From positions 1-14,285 of the forward strand of contig CANHSD010000051.1 of assembly GCA_947463105.1 (NCBI GenBank): 14,285 bases of DNA, given 5' to 3'. The position numbers were made by a program, and so were the translations under genes. The DNA comes from Chitinophagaceae bacterium (GTDB lineage: Bacteria > Bacteroidota > Bacteroidia > Chitinophagales > Chitinophagaceae). Positions 1-7,790 of this stretch are shown here, in pieces (the first letter of the stretch is position 1; each line of letters opens with the position of its first letter). Under the pieces are notes generated by a model. The model saw only the letters and a list, made by a program, of their open reading frames with translations. It was not told where the DNA came from and searched no databases.

Positions 1-17
1 CTTAAAACCATTCAACA

Positions 18-779
18 ATGAGAAAACAGATCGCAGCCGCCAATTGGAAAATGAACAATACCCAGGAAGAAGGAACTAGACTTCTCAATGAAATTATCAG
101 TTCGGATATACAAGTAAATGATAATCAGTATGTAATATTTGCAGTCCCCTTCCCTTATTTGGTGAATGCTGTTCAACAATTGGAAAATAAAGCCAATATG
201 TTTGTTGCAGCCCAAAATTGCCATAACAAAACAGCTGGTGCTTATACAGGTGAGGTTTCTGTAGATATGCTGGCATCCATCAATATTCAATACTGTGTGG
301 TAGGACATAGTGAAAGAAGGGAATACTTTTCAGAATCGAATCAACAATTGGCCGAAAAAGTTGACCGTTGTCTTTCAAAAGGCATAACCCCAATTTTTTG
401 TTGTGGTGAACCACTGGCCATCAGGGAAAATGATGGTCAAGATGCTTATGTGGCCTTGCAATTGAACGAGTCTTTGTTTCATCTTGATGGTGAGTCCATT
501 CAAAAGGTTGTTATTGCCTACGAACCCATCTGGGCTATCGGTACAGGAAAAACGGCTACAGCTATACAGGCGCAAGAAATGCATGCCCATATCAGGGCTG
601 TATTGTCTAATCAATTTGGCGAGGCTCTTGCAGCCAATGTCTCCATCCTTTATGGCGGAAGTGTAAAAGGGGCCAATGCCAATGAAATTTTTTCACAACC
701 AGATGTTGATGGAGGCCTTGTCGGCGGTGCATCATTGATTGCCTCTGAATTCATTCAAATTATCAAGGCTTTGAAATAG
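18..779 (+). CDS. tpiA: Triosephosphate isomerase
   Basis: This enzyme interconverts dihydroxyacetone phosphate and glyceraldehyde 3-phosphate in cytoplasmic glycolysis and gluconeogenesis. The 253-residue length is normal for the family. The TIM-barrel signatures are all visible: N9 and K11 in AANWKMN, the catalytic His97 in VVGHSERR, the catalytic Glu169 in AYEPIWAIGTGKTA followed by flexible loop 6, and the phosphate-binding YGGSV (212-216) and GGLVGGASL (232-240). The start at 18 matches the usual TIM N-terminus and has no Shine-Dalgarno sequence, as is normal in this phylum. Only 17 bases upstream are in the window, so the promoter and the 5' neighbour are unknown. lepA follows after 156 bp in the same direction but has its own promoter element. 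I see no clear hairpin terminator after the stop. Confidence 0.98.
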   Translation: MRKQIAAANWKMNNTQEEGTRLLNEIISSDIQVNDNQYVIFAVPFPYLVNAVQQLENKANMFVAAQNCHNKTAGAYTGEVSVDMLASINIQYCVVGHSERREYFSESNQQLAEKVDRCLSKGITPIFCCGEPLAIRENDGQDAYVALQLNESLFHLDGESIQKVVIAYEPIWAIGTGKTATAIQAQEMHAHIRAVLSNQFGEALAANVSILYGGSVKGANANEIFSQPDVDGGLVGGASLIASEFIQIIKALK

Positions 780-877
780 GTAAAACAGTTGTTGCGATAA
801 CTTTTGAGATAAATCAATGATCATGCTTGCTTAAATCATGTTATCATATTCCAAGATATAAGCACACTTAAAATGAC

Positions 878-886
878 TAACTTTGC
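878..886 (+). promoter_or_regulatory. Bacteroidota -7 promoter element for lepA
   Basis: TAACTTTGC fits the phylum's TAnnTTTG -7 consensus exactly and lies 49 bases before the lepA start. I find no TTG at the usual -33 distance (about 19-20 bases upstream), so this is a half-match. The rest of the tpiA-lepA gap (780-935) shows nothing else convincing. Confidence 0.5.
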
Positions 887-935
887 ACATCTCAAGAAAC
901 AGGAACACTAATCGTTTTAACGCTGAACCCATTCG

Positions 936-2726
936 ATGAAAAAAATCAGGAATTTCTGCATCATTGCACATATTGATCATGGCAAATCTACTTTAGCGGA
1001 TCGTTTGCTACAAACCACCAATACCATCAGTGAAAGGGAAATGATGGATCAGGTCCTTGATGACATGGACCTTGAAAGAGAAAAAGGCATTACCATCAAA
1101 AGCCATGCGATCCAGATCAATTATAAGCATACAGATGGAATCGAATATATCCTCAACCTCATAGACACTCCCGGACATGTTGACTTCAGTTATGAGGTGA
1201 GCCGTGCACTAGCCGCCTGCGAAGGTGCGCTATTACTGGTAGATGCTACGCAAGGTATTCAGGCCCAAACCATTTCCAATCTTTATTTGGCTGTAGATAA
1301 TAATCTTGAAATCATCCCTGTCATCAACAAAATAGACATGGATGGAGCCATGATTGAAGAGGTAAAGGATCAGATCATTGAGTTGATTGGGTGTAAATCA
1401 GAAGATATTCTTTTGGCCAGCGGAAGAACAGGCATAGGCATTGAAGGCATTCTCGATGCTATTGTAAACAGGATTCCATATCCTAAAGGTGATCCTGAGG
1501 CTCCGCTTCAAGCACTCATTTTTGATAGTGTTTTCAATTCCTTCAGGGGCATCATTGTTTACTACCGCATCATGAATGGTAGCATTACAAAAGGAGAGAA
1601 AATCAAATTCATATCTACTGATCAAGATTATGTGGCTGATGAGGTAGGGATCTTGAAACTGACCATGCAGGAGCAGAAAAAGGTTCAATGTGGTGATGTG
1701 GGCTATTTAATTACAGGCATCAAGAATGCAAAGGAAGTAAAGGTTGGTGATACCATTGTGAATGCCATCAATCCCGCCCCCATGATCAAAGGTTTTTCTG
1801 AGGTCAAGCCCATGGTTTTTGCAGGTATCTATCCTGTATTGACAGAAGATTTTGAAGAGCTCAGGGAATGCATGGACAAGTTGCAGTTGAACGATGCATC
1901 ATTGACCTATGAACTTGAAACATCACAGGCGCTAGGGTTTGGTTTTCGATGTGGTTTCCTTGGATTGCTTCACATGGAAATCATCCAAGAGCGTTTGGAA
2001 AGGGAATTCAACCAAACGGTAATTACCACGGTTCCGAACGTAAGCTTCATTGCCTACAGTACAAAAGGTGATATCATTCGGGTAAACAACCCCAGTGAAA
2101 TGCCTGATCCTACCCAAATGAACAATATTGATGAACCCTTCATCAAAGCCCAAATCATCACGAAGCCTGAATATATCGGTAATATCATGACCCTTTGCCT
2201 TGGCAAACGTGGTATGTTGATCAACCAGAGCTACCTCACACAGACCCGTGTTGAGTTGATATTTGAAATGCCCCTTACCGAAATTGTATTTGATTTTTAT
2301 GATAAGCTGAAAAGCCAGACAAGGGGATATGCATCATTTGATTATGTTCCGATTGAATACAGGGAAAGTGATATTGTGAAGATGGACATTCTGTTAAACG
2401 GTGAAAAAGTGGATGCGCTTTCTGCATTGATTCACCGCAGCCGTGCCCAGGAGTTTGGAAGAAAACTTTGTGAAAAATTGAAAGAGTTGTTGCCGCGTCA
2501 GCAATTCCAGATTGCCATTCAGGCTGCCATTGGTGCCAAAGTGGTTGCAAGGGAAAACATTTCCGCCATGAGAAAGGATGTAACCGCCAAATGTTATGGT
2601 GGTGATATCAGCCGTAAACGTAAACTGCTTGAAAAACAAAAAGAAGGAAAGAAGAGGATGCGCCAGATAGGCAATGTCGAAGTACCTCAAGAAGCATTCC
2701 TTGCTGTATTGAAACTGGATGATTAA
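936..2726 (+). CDS. lepA: Elongation factor 4 (LepA), ribosome-associated translational GTPase
   Basis: LepA/EF4 is a translational GTPase that binds ribosomes and is implicated in back-translocation and in 30S biogenesis. The protein is 596 residues, full length for the family. The GTPase motifs are in order: G1 AHIDHGKST (11-19), G2 around KGITI (50-54), G3 DTPGH (77-81) and G4 NKID (131-134). The EF-G-like domains II, III and V follow, and then the LepA-specific C-terminal domain with its basic stretch GGDISRKRKLLEKQ near residues 550-563. No broken motif is seen. The start at 936 gives the canonical N-terminus MKKIRNFCIIAHIDHGK. The TAA stop overlaps the stop of the convergent gene at 2723, and no terminator hairpin separates them. 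Confidence 0.98.
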   Translation: MKKIRNFCIIAHIDHGKSTLADRLLQTTNTISEREMMDQVLDDMDLEREKGITIKSHAIQINYKHTDGIEYILNLIDTPGHVDFSYEVSRALAACEGALLLVDATQGIQAQTISNLYLAVDNNLEIIPVINKIDMDGAMIEEVKDQIIELIGCKSEDILLASGRTGIGIEGILDAIVNRIPYPKGDPEAPLQALIFDSVFNSFRGIIVYYRIMNGSITKGEKIKFISTDQDYVADEVGILKLTMQEQKKVQCGDVGYLITGIKNAKEVKVGDTIVNAINPAPMIKGFSEVKPMVFAGIYPVLTEDFEELRECMDKLQLNDASLTYELETSQALGFGFRCGFLGLLHMEIIQERLEREFNQTVITTVPNVSFIAYSTKGDIIRVNNPSEMPDPTQMNNIDEPFIKAQIITKPEYIGNIMTLCLGKRGMLINQSYLTQTRVELIFEMPLTEIVFDFYDKLKSQTRGYASFDYVPIEYRESDIVKMDILLNGEKVDALSALIHRSRAQEFGRKLCEKLKELLPRQQFQIAIQAAIGAKVVARENISAMRKDVTAKCYGGDISRKRKLLEKQKEGKKRMRQIGNVEVPQEAFLAVLKLDD

Positions 2727-3646
2727 CTTTTTTTGACTGGCTTCAATTTGTTTTCATTCAGTGGTTTTTCCACGGGTGCTTGACCATCCAATAGTTTGAA
2801 GGTAAACACTTTCTCTACGTGTAGCCATTTACCATTGACCCATTTGAAGGCTTCATAATCCCCATCAGGAACATAGGTGAATTTTTTGGCAGGTTCATTC
2901 GTCTCTGAGATGAGATGATCATACATAATCATTCCCATTTCTTCATCATAGAGCAATCTGCCATTGCCATTTTTCTTGTATTCAATCCAAAACCTGGATT
3001 GATCTTGTTTTCTTATTGTATCCTGGGCAAAACTGAAAAATGATCCTCCAAAAACAGGTTGTCCATTATCGCTAAAGTGCAGCACTTCAATCCTTTTCTT
3101 CGTGCTTCTGATGGAATTTTCATCATATCCCAATAAGGTATAGTATTTTTTCTTGTTGAATTCATGCATCAAGATCTTGTAATAGATAGCGCCAATCCAC
3201 CATTCATGATTGGTTACCGTATCCTTTTGGGCGTTGATCAGAAAACTTCGATCTATCAATGGAAATAGCTTTAAACTTCCATCATTGGTTTTCATTTGAA
3301 TGGCTCCATGTCTTCTGTGTAAATCTTCATCCCGGCTGACCTGCCAGGTAAAAATCCTGAAAGCACTGTCTGGTGAATAAACCCTTGAAATAGTAGTCAG
3401 TGAATCAAATGGAAATTGAAACGAATTGGGCATTTTTAGTGCCCTTACCAGTATTCTGGTAAAAAAACTATCTGAACGAAACCTTGTGGCAGCATCAATA
3501 GAAGCTACAATTTGTTGCCCATAACTGGCAAGGCTATCTTGCTGTTGAACAAGCATTTTTTCAAATTCTTTTTTGATCAATGATTGTGCCATGATCGTGT
3601 TCAAAAAGATAGTAAAAATGATCAGCAGGAGAGATCGTTTGTTCAC
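2723..3646 (-). CDS. Exported protein of unknown function
   Basis: I cannot assign a function to this 307-residue protein. It begins with a basic stretch and a hydrophobic core (residues 4-20, ending IMA before Q21) that reads as a Sec signal peptide with cleavage near A20/Q21. No lipobox cysteine is present, so the mature protein is probably periplasmic or outer-membrane associated. The body is polar, with many aromatic residues and alternating strand-like segments, and contains EWWIGAIYYKIL followed by KKYYTLLGYDENS, a motif I associate from memory with uncharacterised Bacteroidota secreted proteins. The C-terminus is lysine- and proline-rich. It lies 59 bp downstream of the GT4 gene in the same direction, so it may be co-transcribed; I see only a poor -7-like match in the gap. 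Its stop overlaps the lepA stop from the other strand. Confidence 0.85.
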   Translation of the reverse strand: MNKRSLLLIIFTIFLNTIMAQSLIKKEFEKMLVQQQDSLASYGQQIVASIDAATRFRSDSFFTRILVRALKMPNSFQFPFDSLTTISRVYSPDSAFRIFTWQVSRDEDLHRRHGAIQMKTNDGSLKLFPLIDRSFLINAQKDTVTNHEWWIGAIYYKILMHEFNKKKYYTLLGYDENSIRSTKKRIEVLHFSDNGQPVFGGSFFSFAQDTIRKQDQSRFWIEYKKNGNGRLLYDEEMGMIMYDHLISETNEPAKKFTYVPDGDYEAFKWVNGKWLHVEKVFTFKLLDGQAPVEKPLNENKLKPVKKS

Positions 3647-3705
3647 AATAAAAATTTATTGATCAAAATTCGGATAAATTGAACGGAAACTATGGTCTTA
3701 GCCGT

Positions 3706-4866
3706 TTATTTAGCATTCTTTTCGCTCTTCAGTCTGTTCCAAAAGGCCAGTATTCCATCTGCCATCACAGACCAGGAGTAAGATTTCTTTTGTTGTACCA
3801 AGGCGGGAATGAAAAATGTCTTTCCTTTCATGAAATAGTCAAGTATACCATTAGCAATAGACGCAGAATCCTTTTGCACAATAAGCCCGCTAACCTTATC
3901 AATTACCATTTCTTTCAGGCCGCCAGCATCTGTTACTATCATCGGCAATTCAAAATGCATGGACAGTGGTGTTACGCCGCTTTGGGTTGCATGCCGATAG
4001 GGTTGCACCAACACATCAGCGGCGCTAAAGAAATAGCGGATCTTGTGTTCGGGGATGAATTCATTGAACAAGATTACCTGATCTTCCAGCTGATATGACT
4101 TGATAATACGCGTATATTTCAGTGAATCTTCATAAAACTCTCCAGCGATGACCAACTTGTATCCGCTTTCCTTGATACGAGTATCAGCCATCGCTTCTAA
4201 TAACAAATCCAATCCCTTATAATGCCTGATGAAACCAAAAAACAAAAGCAATCCACCTTGATGATCAATACCCAATTCTTTTCTTGCAATCATGGGTTCT
4301 AGAGGATCTCCAAAATGATCAAACAGGGGATGATGCAGCAATTGAACTGGCTTCTTAATGTGAAGTGTTGCAATATCATGCTGAACCTGTGCGCTCATTG
4401 TGATATATCCATCAACAGCATGGTTGAAATAGGAAGTCAGCATTTTATCTCCCATTCTTTTTTCATGGGGGATGATGTTGTCTGCAATGCAGATCACTTT
4501 TGTATACTTGTTTTGCCCTACAATCCTTAGTATTGTGCCAAACGCAGGAGCCATAAAGGGAATCCAGTACCTTACAATGATAAAATCTGGTGCCAACCGC
4601 TTTAATTCCCTTCCAACCCTAAGCCAATTCAGGGGATTGATGGTATTGATAACTTCCTTGATGTTGAGGTCTGTCGGCCTGGCCTCATTGGAGTACTGGG
4701 TCTTTCCTGGAAACAGAAACGAAGGATATTGCAAGGAAAATGTATACAGAAAACAGTTGAATCCTGAAGATTGAAATTCACGGGCCAACCGTTCAGTAAA
4801 TGAAGCAATCCCACCTCTATAAGGGTAGGAGGGTCCGAGGAAAACAATGGTTGGCTTATCGGACAT
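3706..4866 (-). CDS. Glycosyltransferase family 4 (GT-B fold), ATQSGV-type
   Basis: This is a cytoplasmic GT-B glycosyltransferase that would move a sugar from a nucleotide-sugar donor to a glycan or lipid acceptor; the substrates cannot be read from the sequence. The 386-residue protein has an N-terminal acceptor domain beginning with a Rossmann strand and the glycine-rich YPYRGGIASF (15-23), and DNIIPHEK (129-136). The donor domain has FFGFIRHYKGLDLLLEA (209-225), with R213 and K217 in the usual phosphate-contacting places. In place of the classic EX7E motif it has ATQSGVTPLSM (293-303), so both glutamates are replaced (Q295, M303 by alignment on the proline). I recall this variant from a recognised GT4 subgroup, so it need not be inactive. 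It starts 14 bp after the GT2 stop, consistent with one operon and a shared role in envelope glycan synthesis. Confidence 0.9.
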   Translation of the reverse strand: MSDKPTIVFLGPSYPYRGGIASFTERLAREFQSSGFNCFLYTFSLQYPSFLFPGKTQYSNEARPTDLNIKEVINTINPLNWLRVGRELKRLAPDFIIVRYWIPFMAPAFGTILRIVGQNKYTKVICIADNIIPHEKRMGDKMLTSYFNHAVDGYITMSAQVQHDIATLHIKKPVQLLHHPLFDHFGDPLEPMIARKELGIDHQGGLLLFFGFIRHYKGLDLLLEAMADTRIKESGYKLVIAGEFYEDSLKYTRIIKSYQLEDQVILFNEFIPEHKIRYFFSAADVLVQPYRHATQSGVTPLSMHFELPMIVTDAGGLKEMVIDKVSGLIVQKDSASIANGILDYFMKGKTFFIPALVQQKKSYSWSVMADGILAFWNRLKSEKNAK

Positions 4867-4880
4867 AGAACTGATTTAAA

Positions 4881-5822
4881 TCAAATACCCTTGGTGGAAT
4901 CAATATTGTAGCAATTCCTGTCTGATGCGTTTCTTGAAACCAATTCTCCAATAAAACCGGCCAGGAACAATTGTGTTCCAATCATCATGATGGTCAGGGC
5001 AATATAAAAACTTGGCCTGTTGGTAATGGTAAAATCAAGGTTGATAACTTTTGAAATAATGAGGTATAGACTGATCAGCAATCCAATCATGAATGATGCA
5101 GTGCCAAGAAGTCCAAAGAATTGCATGGGCTTTTTCCCAAATTTTCCAATGAACATGATGGTGGTCAGGTCCAAAAAACCATTGATAAATCTTTCCCAGC
5201 CAAATTTGGAGATGCCATACTTTCTTGCCCTGTGCTCCACTTCCTTTTCTCCAATCTTGCTGTAGCCTGCCCATTTGGCGAGTACAGGAATGTACCGGTG
5301 CATTTCACCATACACATCAATATTTTTGATGACTTCATTTTTGTAGGCTTTCAAACCACAATTGAAATCATTTAATTGTATACCAGACATTTTTCGGGTG
5401 ACTGCATTAAAGAATTTCGATGGTATGTTCTTTGTCAACACATTGTCAAAACGCTTCTTTTTCCAACCACTCACAAGGTCGAAATTTTCGTGCATCACCT
5501 TGCGATACAGGGAAGGGATTTCATCGGGGCTATCCTGAAGGTCAGCATCCATGGTGATAACCACATCTCCTTTGGCCTCTTTGAATGCGACATTTAAAGC
5601 TGCGGATTTGCCATAATTGCGTTTGAATTTGATTCCTTTAAAGCGATTGTCGTTCTGATGAATTGAAGAGATGACTTCCCAGGATTGATCAGTACTGCCA
5701 TCATCAACCAAAATCACTTCATACGAATAGGCATTGATCTCCATTACCTTCCTGATCCAGTCGGTCAACTCTGGAAGCGAATCTGCTTCATCTTTGAGGG
5801 GTATGATGACAGAAATGTTCAT
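4881..5822 (-). CDS. GT2 glycosyltransferase, dolichol/undecaprenol-phosphate sugar transferase type (DPM1/GtrB-like)
   Basis: The family transfers a sugar from a nucleotide donor to a polyprenyl phosphate at the cytoplasmic membrane face. The GT-A domain (about residues 1-225) shows the N-terminal SVIIPLKDEADSLPEL, DDGS at 40-43 with D40/D41, the metal-binding DADLQD at 92-97, and the acceptor-site stretch RARKYGISKFGW (198-209). Two hydrophobic segments follow at about 235-260 and 272-295, the usual two-helix anchor of GtrB-like enzymes. The ending NASDRNCYNI resembles the common GELxxRNxSDRxxY tail. At 313 residues it is normal length. Its ATG directly abuts the DUF4199 stop, and the GT4 gene follows after 14 bp, so translational coupling is likely. 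The sugar and the lipid carrier are not determinable here. Confidence 0.93.
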   Translation of the reverse strand: MNISVIIPLKDEADSLPELTDWIRKVMEINAYSYEVILVDDGSTDQSWEVISSIHQNDNRFKGIKFKRNYGKSAALNVAFKEAKGDVVITMDADLQDSPDEIPSLYRKVMHENFDLVSGWKKKRFDNVLTKNIPSKFFNAVTRKMSGIQLNDFNCGLKAYKNEVIKNIDVYGEMHRYIPVLAKWAGYSKIGEKEVEHRARKYGISKFGWERFINGFLDLTTIMFIGKFGKKPMQFFGLLGTASFMIGLLISLYLIISKVINLDFTITNRPSFYIALTIMMIGTQLFLAGFIGELVSRNASDRNCYNIDSTKGI

Positions 5823-6332
5823 TTATTGGTTTTGGAATGGATGAGATGGATTTTTCTTTGTTACAGCAGCTCCAATCAAAGAACCAATGGCACCAACCAA
5901 CATGGTACCAAAAATGGTTCCACCTATCAATATGGGGAAATAAAATTTCTTGGTCATTTCAATCGCCGAATCAATCGTCTCCTCTGACATATTGGGTTGA
6001 TTCGACATTTGCTCTCTTGCTATTTCCATGGCCTTGTCGGCCGCATTGGGGAATGCGAATGAGTAAACAACCATAAAAGCGGTCAAAATGATGGTTGTAA
6101 AGGCCGTGGCTTTAAATCCATAGCTGAACAGTTCTCCAAAAGATTTGGTATACTCTTGCTGTTTTCCAAATTCAAGGATAAAGTATACCAACAACCCAAT
6201 GTTGATGACTGACCCAATCCATGAAACCTTCGTGTTTCCAGTTAGGTCAAAAACGATAAAAATTACATTAATCAATACAAGAACTGCTCCGGTAACGCCA
6301 CCAGCAAGAAGATGGGATGTTGTTCTATTCAT
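5823..6332 (-). CDS. DUF4199 family membrane protein
   Basis: This 169-residue integral membrane protein matches my memory of the DUF4199 family, which is largely confined to Bacteroidota. Four hydrophobic segments are visible: about residues 8-30, 37-54, 72-95 and 131-157. A polar, acidic loop with a methionine-rich stretch (about 98-127) lies between segments three and four. The small-residue-rich last helix (GGTIFGTMLVGAIGSLIGAAV) ends in a short basic tail. No catalytic motif is apparent and the function is unknown. The gene overlaps the 3' end of the dihydroorotase-like gene by 8 nt and abuts the GT2 start, so it is firmly inside the operon. Placement between these genes, a recurrent order in the phylum as I recall, suggests a role with the polyprenol-linked glycosyltransferase; that is inference only. 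Confidence 0.88.
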   Translation of the reverse strand: MNRTTSHLLAGGVTGAVLVLINVIFIVFDLTGNTKVSWIGSVINIGLLVYFILEFGKQQEYTKSFGELFSYGFKATAFTTIILTAFMVVYSFAFPNAADKAMEIAREQMSNQPNMSEETIDSAIEMTKKFYFPILIGGTIFGTMLVGAIGSLIGAAVTKKNPSHPFQNQ

Positions 6333-7593
6333 GTGTTTGGTTTGAATTGATTTTAGTGTTCAATATCGTTGCAGCAACTTCTCCTTTGAGCAAAGTACCG
6401 ATAAACGGTGAGTTGGAAGACTTGGATTTGATATCAGCACTTTTGAAAATCCATTCGGTTTGGCCATTGAACAAGGTGAAATCAGCCTTATACCCAATGG
6501 AAATGACAGATTCGAGGGAGAAAATTTTTCTTGGATTGAAACAAATCAATTGTAAAATTTCATCTATCTCAAGGCCAGCCATTCCAAGAATTCCGAATGC
6601 AGATTCTAAGCCAAGCATGCCTGCCCCTGCGTATTCAAATTCACAAATCTTGGCATCTTTGTTCTGGGCTGTATGGTGGGTTGTAATGCAATCGATGGTT
6701 CCATCTTTTACGGCAGCAAGAAGTGCTTGTCGGTCATTTTCTGTACGAAGGGGTGGATTCACTTTGAGATTGGTGTCATACCCATTCAGCAACGACATGT
6801 CTGTAAAAACAAGGTGATAGGGAGTTGTAGAACAGGTTATATTGAGGCCATCTTTTTTTGCATTTCTAATCATCTCGACAGAGGTAGACAAACTGATACC
6901 TGTCAGGTGTAACTTGGATTTGGTGTACCGCAAGAGTTCAATGTCTCTGGCCACCATTATTTCTTCTGCAAGGGCTGGTTTTCCTGGAAGACCAACCTGG
7001 GTGGAAACGATACCTTCGTTCATCAGTCCATGTGGAGCAACTGAATGATCATCGGGCAATTGAATAATGATTCCATCAAACGCATTAACATATTGGAGCG
7101 CTTTGATGAGCAGTCCGGCAGATTGTATGCTTTTGGTGCCATCCCCAAATGCAATTGCACCCGTTTGCCTCATTTCAAACATCTCTGTCAGTTCCTTGCC
7201 ATCAGTATTTTTGGTAACAGCCCCGATAGGGTGGAGTGCTACTGGTTGAGTAGAATGATGGTTTTTTATGTACTGAACACCGGTTTTATTCTGGGTAACC
7301 GGTTGTGTATTGGGTGTCAGAAACAATTGCGTGAATCCACCTTTTGCTGCAGATGCAGCAAGATGATCAAGGTCATCTTTAAATTCAAAACCAGGATCAG
7401 TGCCCTTTACAAACAAATCAATCCAACCTGGAGAAACCAAAATACCAGGAATGTCAATCACATTATCAGCAATCGTTTCGATATGTTCAGCAATTTCGGT
7501 TATTGTTCCATCGGAGAGGAGAATGTCCATCCTCTTGTTGTAATGAGGTGAATGGATATCTTTTACCAAGGCTTTGCGGACGAGAATCGTCAT
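6325..7593 (-). CDS. Dihydroorotase-like amidohydrolase lacking the metal ligands (PyrC'-type, probably inactive)
   Basis: Overall this 422-residue protein follows class I dihydroorotases, which cyclise carbamoyl aspartate in pyrimidine synthesis. Retained landmarks are PGWID (55-59), DPGFEFKDDL (66-75), TPNTQPV (93-99), MNEG (191-194), NPPLR (279-283), GMLGLES (325-331) and the FNPRKIF segment. The active-site residues are gone. The HxHxR site reads F61-V-K63-G-T65, the metal histidine of the VIDHAED segment is Q178, that of HIxHVST is G232, and the catalytic Asp of TDHAPH is H306. It is therefore probably not a dihydroorotase itself and may be structural or regulatory, like the PyrC' subunits of some aspartate transcarbamoylases. 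I chose the ATG at 7593 because it gives the family's N-terminus; the upstream alternative at 7656 begins in the tRNA terminator. It heads the DUF4199-GT2-GT4 operon. Confidence 0.85.
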   Translation of the reverse strand: MTILVRKALVKDIHSPHYNKRMDILLSDGTITEIAEHIETIADNVIDIPGILVSPGWIDLFVKGTDPGFEFKDDLDHLAASAAKGGFTQLFLTPNTQPVTQNKTGVQYIKNHHSTQPVALHPIGAVTKNTDGKELTEMFEMRQTGAIAFGDGTKSIQSAGLLIKALQYVNAFDGIIIQLPDDHSVAPHGLMNEGIVSTQVGLPGKPALAEEIMVARDIELLRYTKSKLHLTGISLSTSVEMIRNAKKDGLNITCSTTPYHLVFTDMSLLNGYDTNLKVNPPLRTENDRQALLAAVKDGTIDCITTHHTAQNKDAKICEFEYAGAGMLGLESAFGILGMAGLEIDEILQLICFNPRKIFSLESVISIGYKADFTLFNGQTEWIFKSADIKSKSSNSPFIGTLLKGEVAATILNTKINSNQTHE

Positions 7594-7608
7594 AAAATGA
7601 GAATTAAG

Positions 7609-7616
7609 CGAAGATA
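7609..7616 (-). promoter_or_regulatory. Possible -7 element for the dihydroorotase-like operon
   Basis: On the minus strand TATCTTCG sits 15 bases before the ATG at 7593 and differs from TAnnTTTG at one base. TTG triplets upstream are at non-ideal spacing (11 and 28 bases). The tRNA terminator lies just upstream, so the operon needs its own promoter in this 60-bp stretch, and this is the best candidate. Confidence 0.35.
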
Positions 7617-7654
7617 ACCCTTTTGGCCAATATTTGAAAAGATGCAATCCTTGC

Positions 7655-7683
7655 AAAAAAAAGAGCCTTGGAAACCAAGACTC
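7655..7683 (-). terminator. Intrinsic terminator downstream of tRNA-Pro
   Basis: Read on the minus strand, a 9-bp stem (GAGTCTTGG with CCAAGGCTC, including one G-U pair) closes a TTT loop and is followed by eight T residues. Flanking AAA/TTT extends the stem. It starts 7 bases after the tRNA body and separates the tRNA, and any read-through from ubiD, from the dihydroorotase-like operon. Confidence 0.9.
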
Positions 7684-7689
7684 TTTTTG

Positions 7690-7763
7690 TCGGGACGACT
7701 AGATTCGAACTAGCGACCTCTTGCACCCCATGCAAGCGCGCTACCGGGCTGCGCTACGTCCCG
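7690..7763 (-). tRNA. tRNA-Pro, anticodon GGG
   Basis: On the minus strand a complete cloverleaf folds. The acceptor stem is CGGGACG with CGTCCCG, and the D-arm has the GCGC/GCGC pairing around AGCCCGGTA. The anticodon stem CTTGC/GCAAG encloses the loop ATGGGGT, placing GGG at positions 34-36 after U33. The T-arm GCTAG-TTCGAAT-CTAGT closes with one G-U pair. The discriminator A is at 7690; the following bases are CA, so the CCA tail is not encoded. GGG reads the proline codons CCC and CCU. The length of 74 nt is normal. It lies 27 bp after the ubiD stop on the same strand. Confidence 0.96.
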
Positions 7764-7772
7764 AACGGGGTG

Positions 7773-7780
7773 CAAAGCTA
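7773..7780 (-). promoter_or_regulatory. -7 promoter element for tRNA-Pro
   Basis: TAGCTTTG on the minus strand matches TAnnTTTG exactly and ends 9 bases before the tRNA 5' end, a spacing that would start transcription within a few bases of the mature tRNA. No TTG is found at the expected -33 position, which would fall inside the end of ubiD. Confidence 0.6.
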
Positions 7781-7790
7781 AGAAAAATTG

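Noticed and set aside
780..935. Imperfect dyad near 817-847 (ATGAT...ATCAT) as the tpiA terminator or a riboswitch
   Set aside because: The pairing is short and interrupted, there is no T-tract, and no known riboswitch core is visible.
3679..4098. 139-codon plus-strand frame opposite the GT4 gene
   Set aside because: The opposite strand encodes conserved GT4 motifs through this region; the plus-strand translation shows no recognisable domain.
6317..7551. Long plus-strand open frames (6317-6817 and 7045-7551) opposite the dihydroorotase-like gene
   Set aside because: They lie wholly antisense to a gene with clear family motifs, their translations are rich in Cys, Arg and Ser without domain patterns, and they have no promoter context.
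7594..7656. N-terminal extension of the dihydroorotase-like protein from an ATG at 7656
   Set aside because: It would begin in the T-tract of the tRNA terminator and adds 21 residues with no family similarity; the ATG at 7593 gives the expected start.
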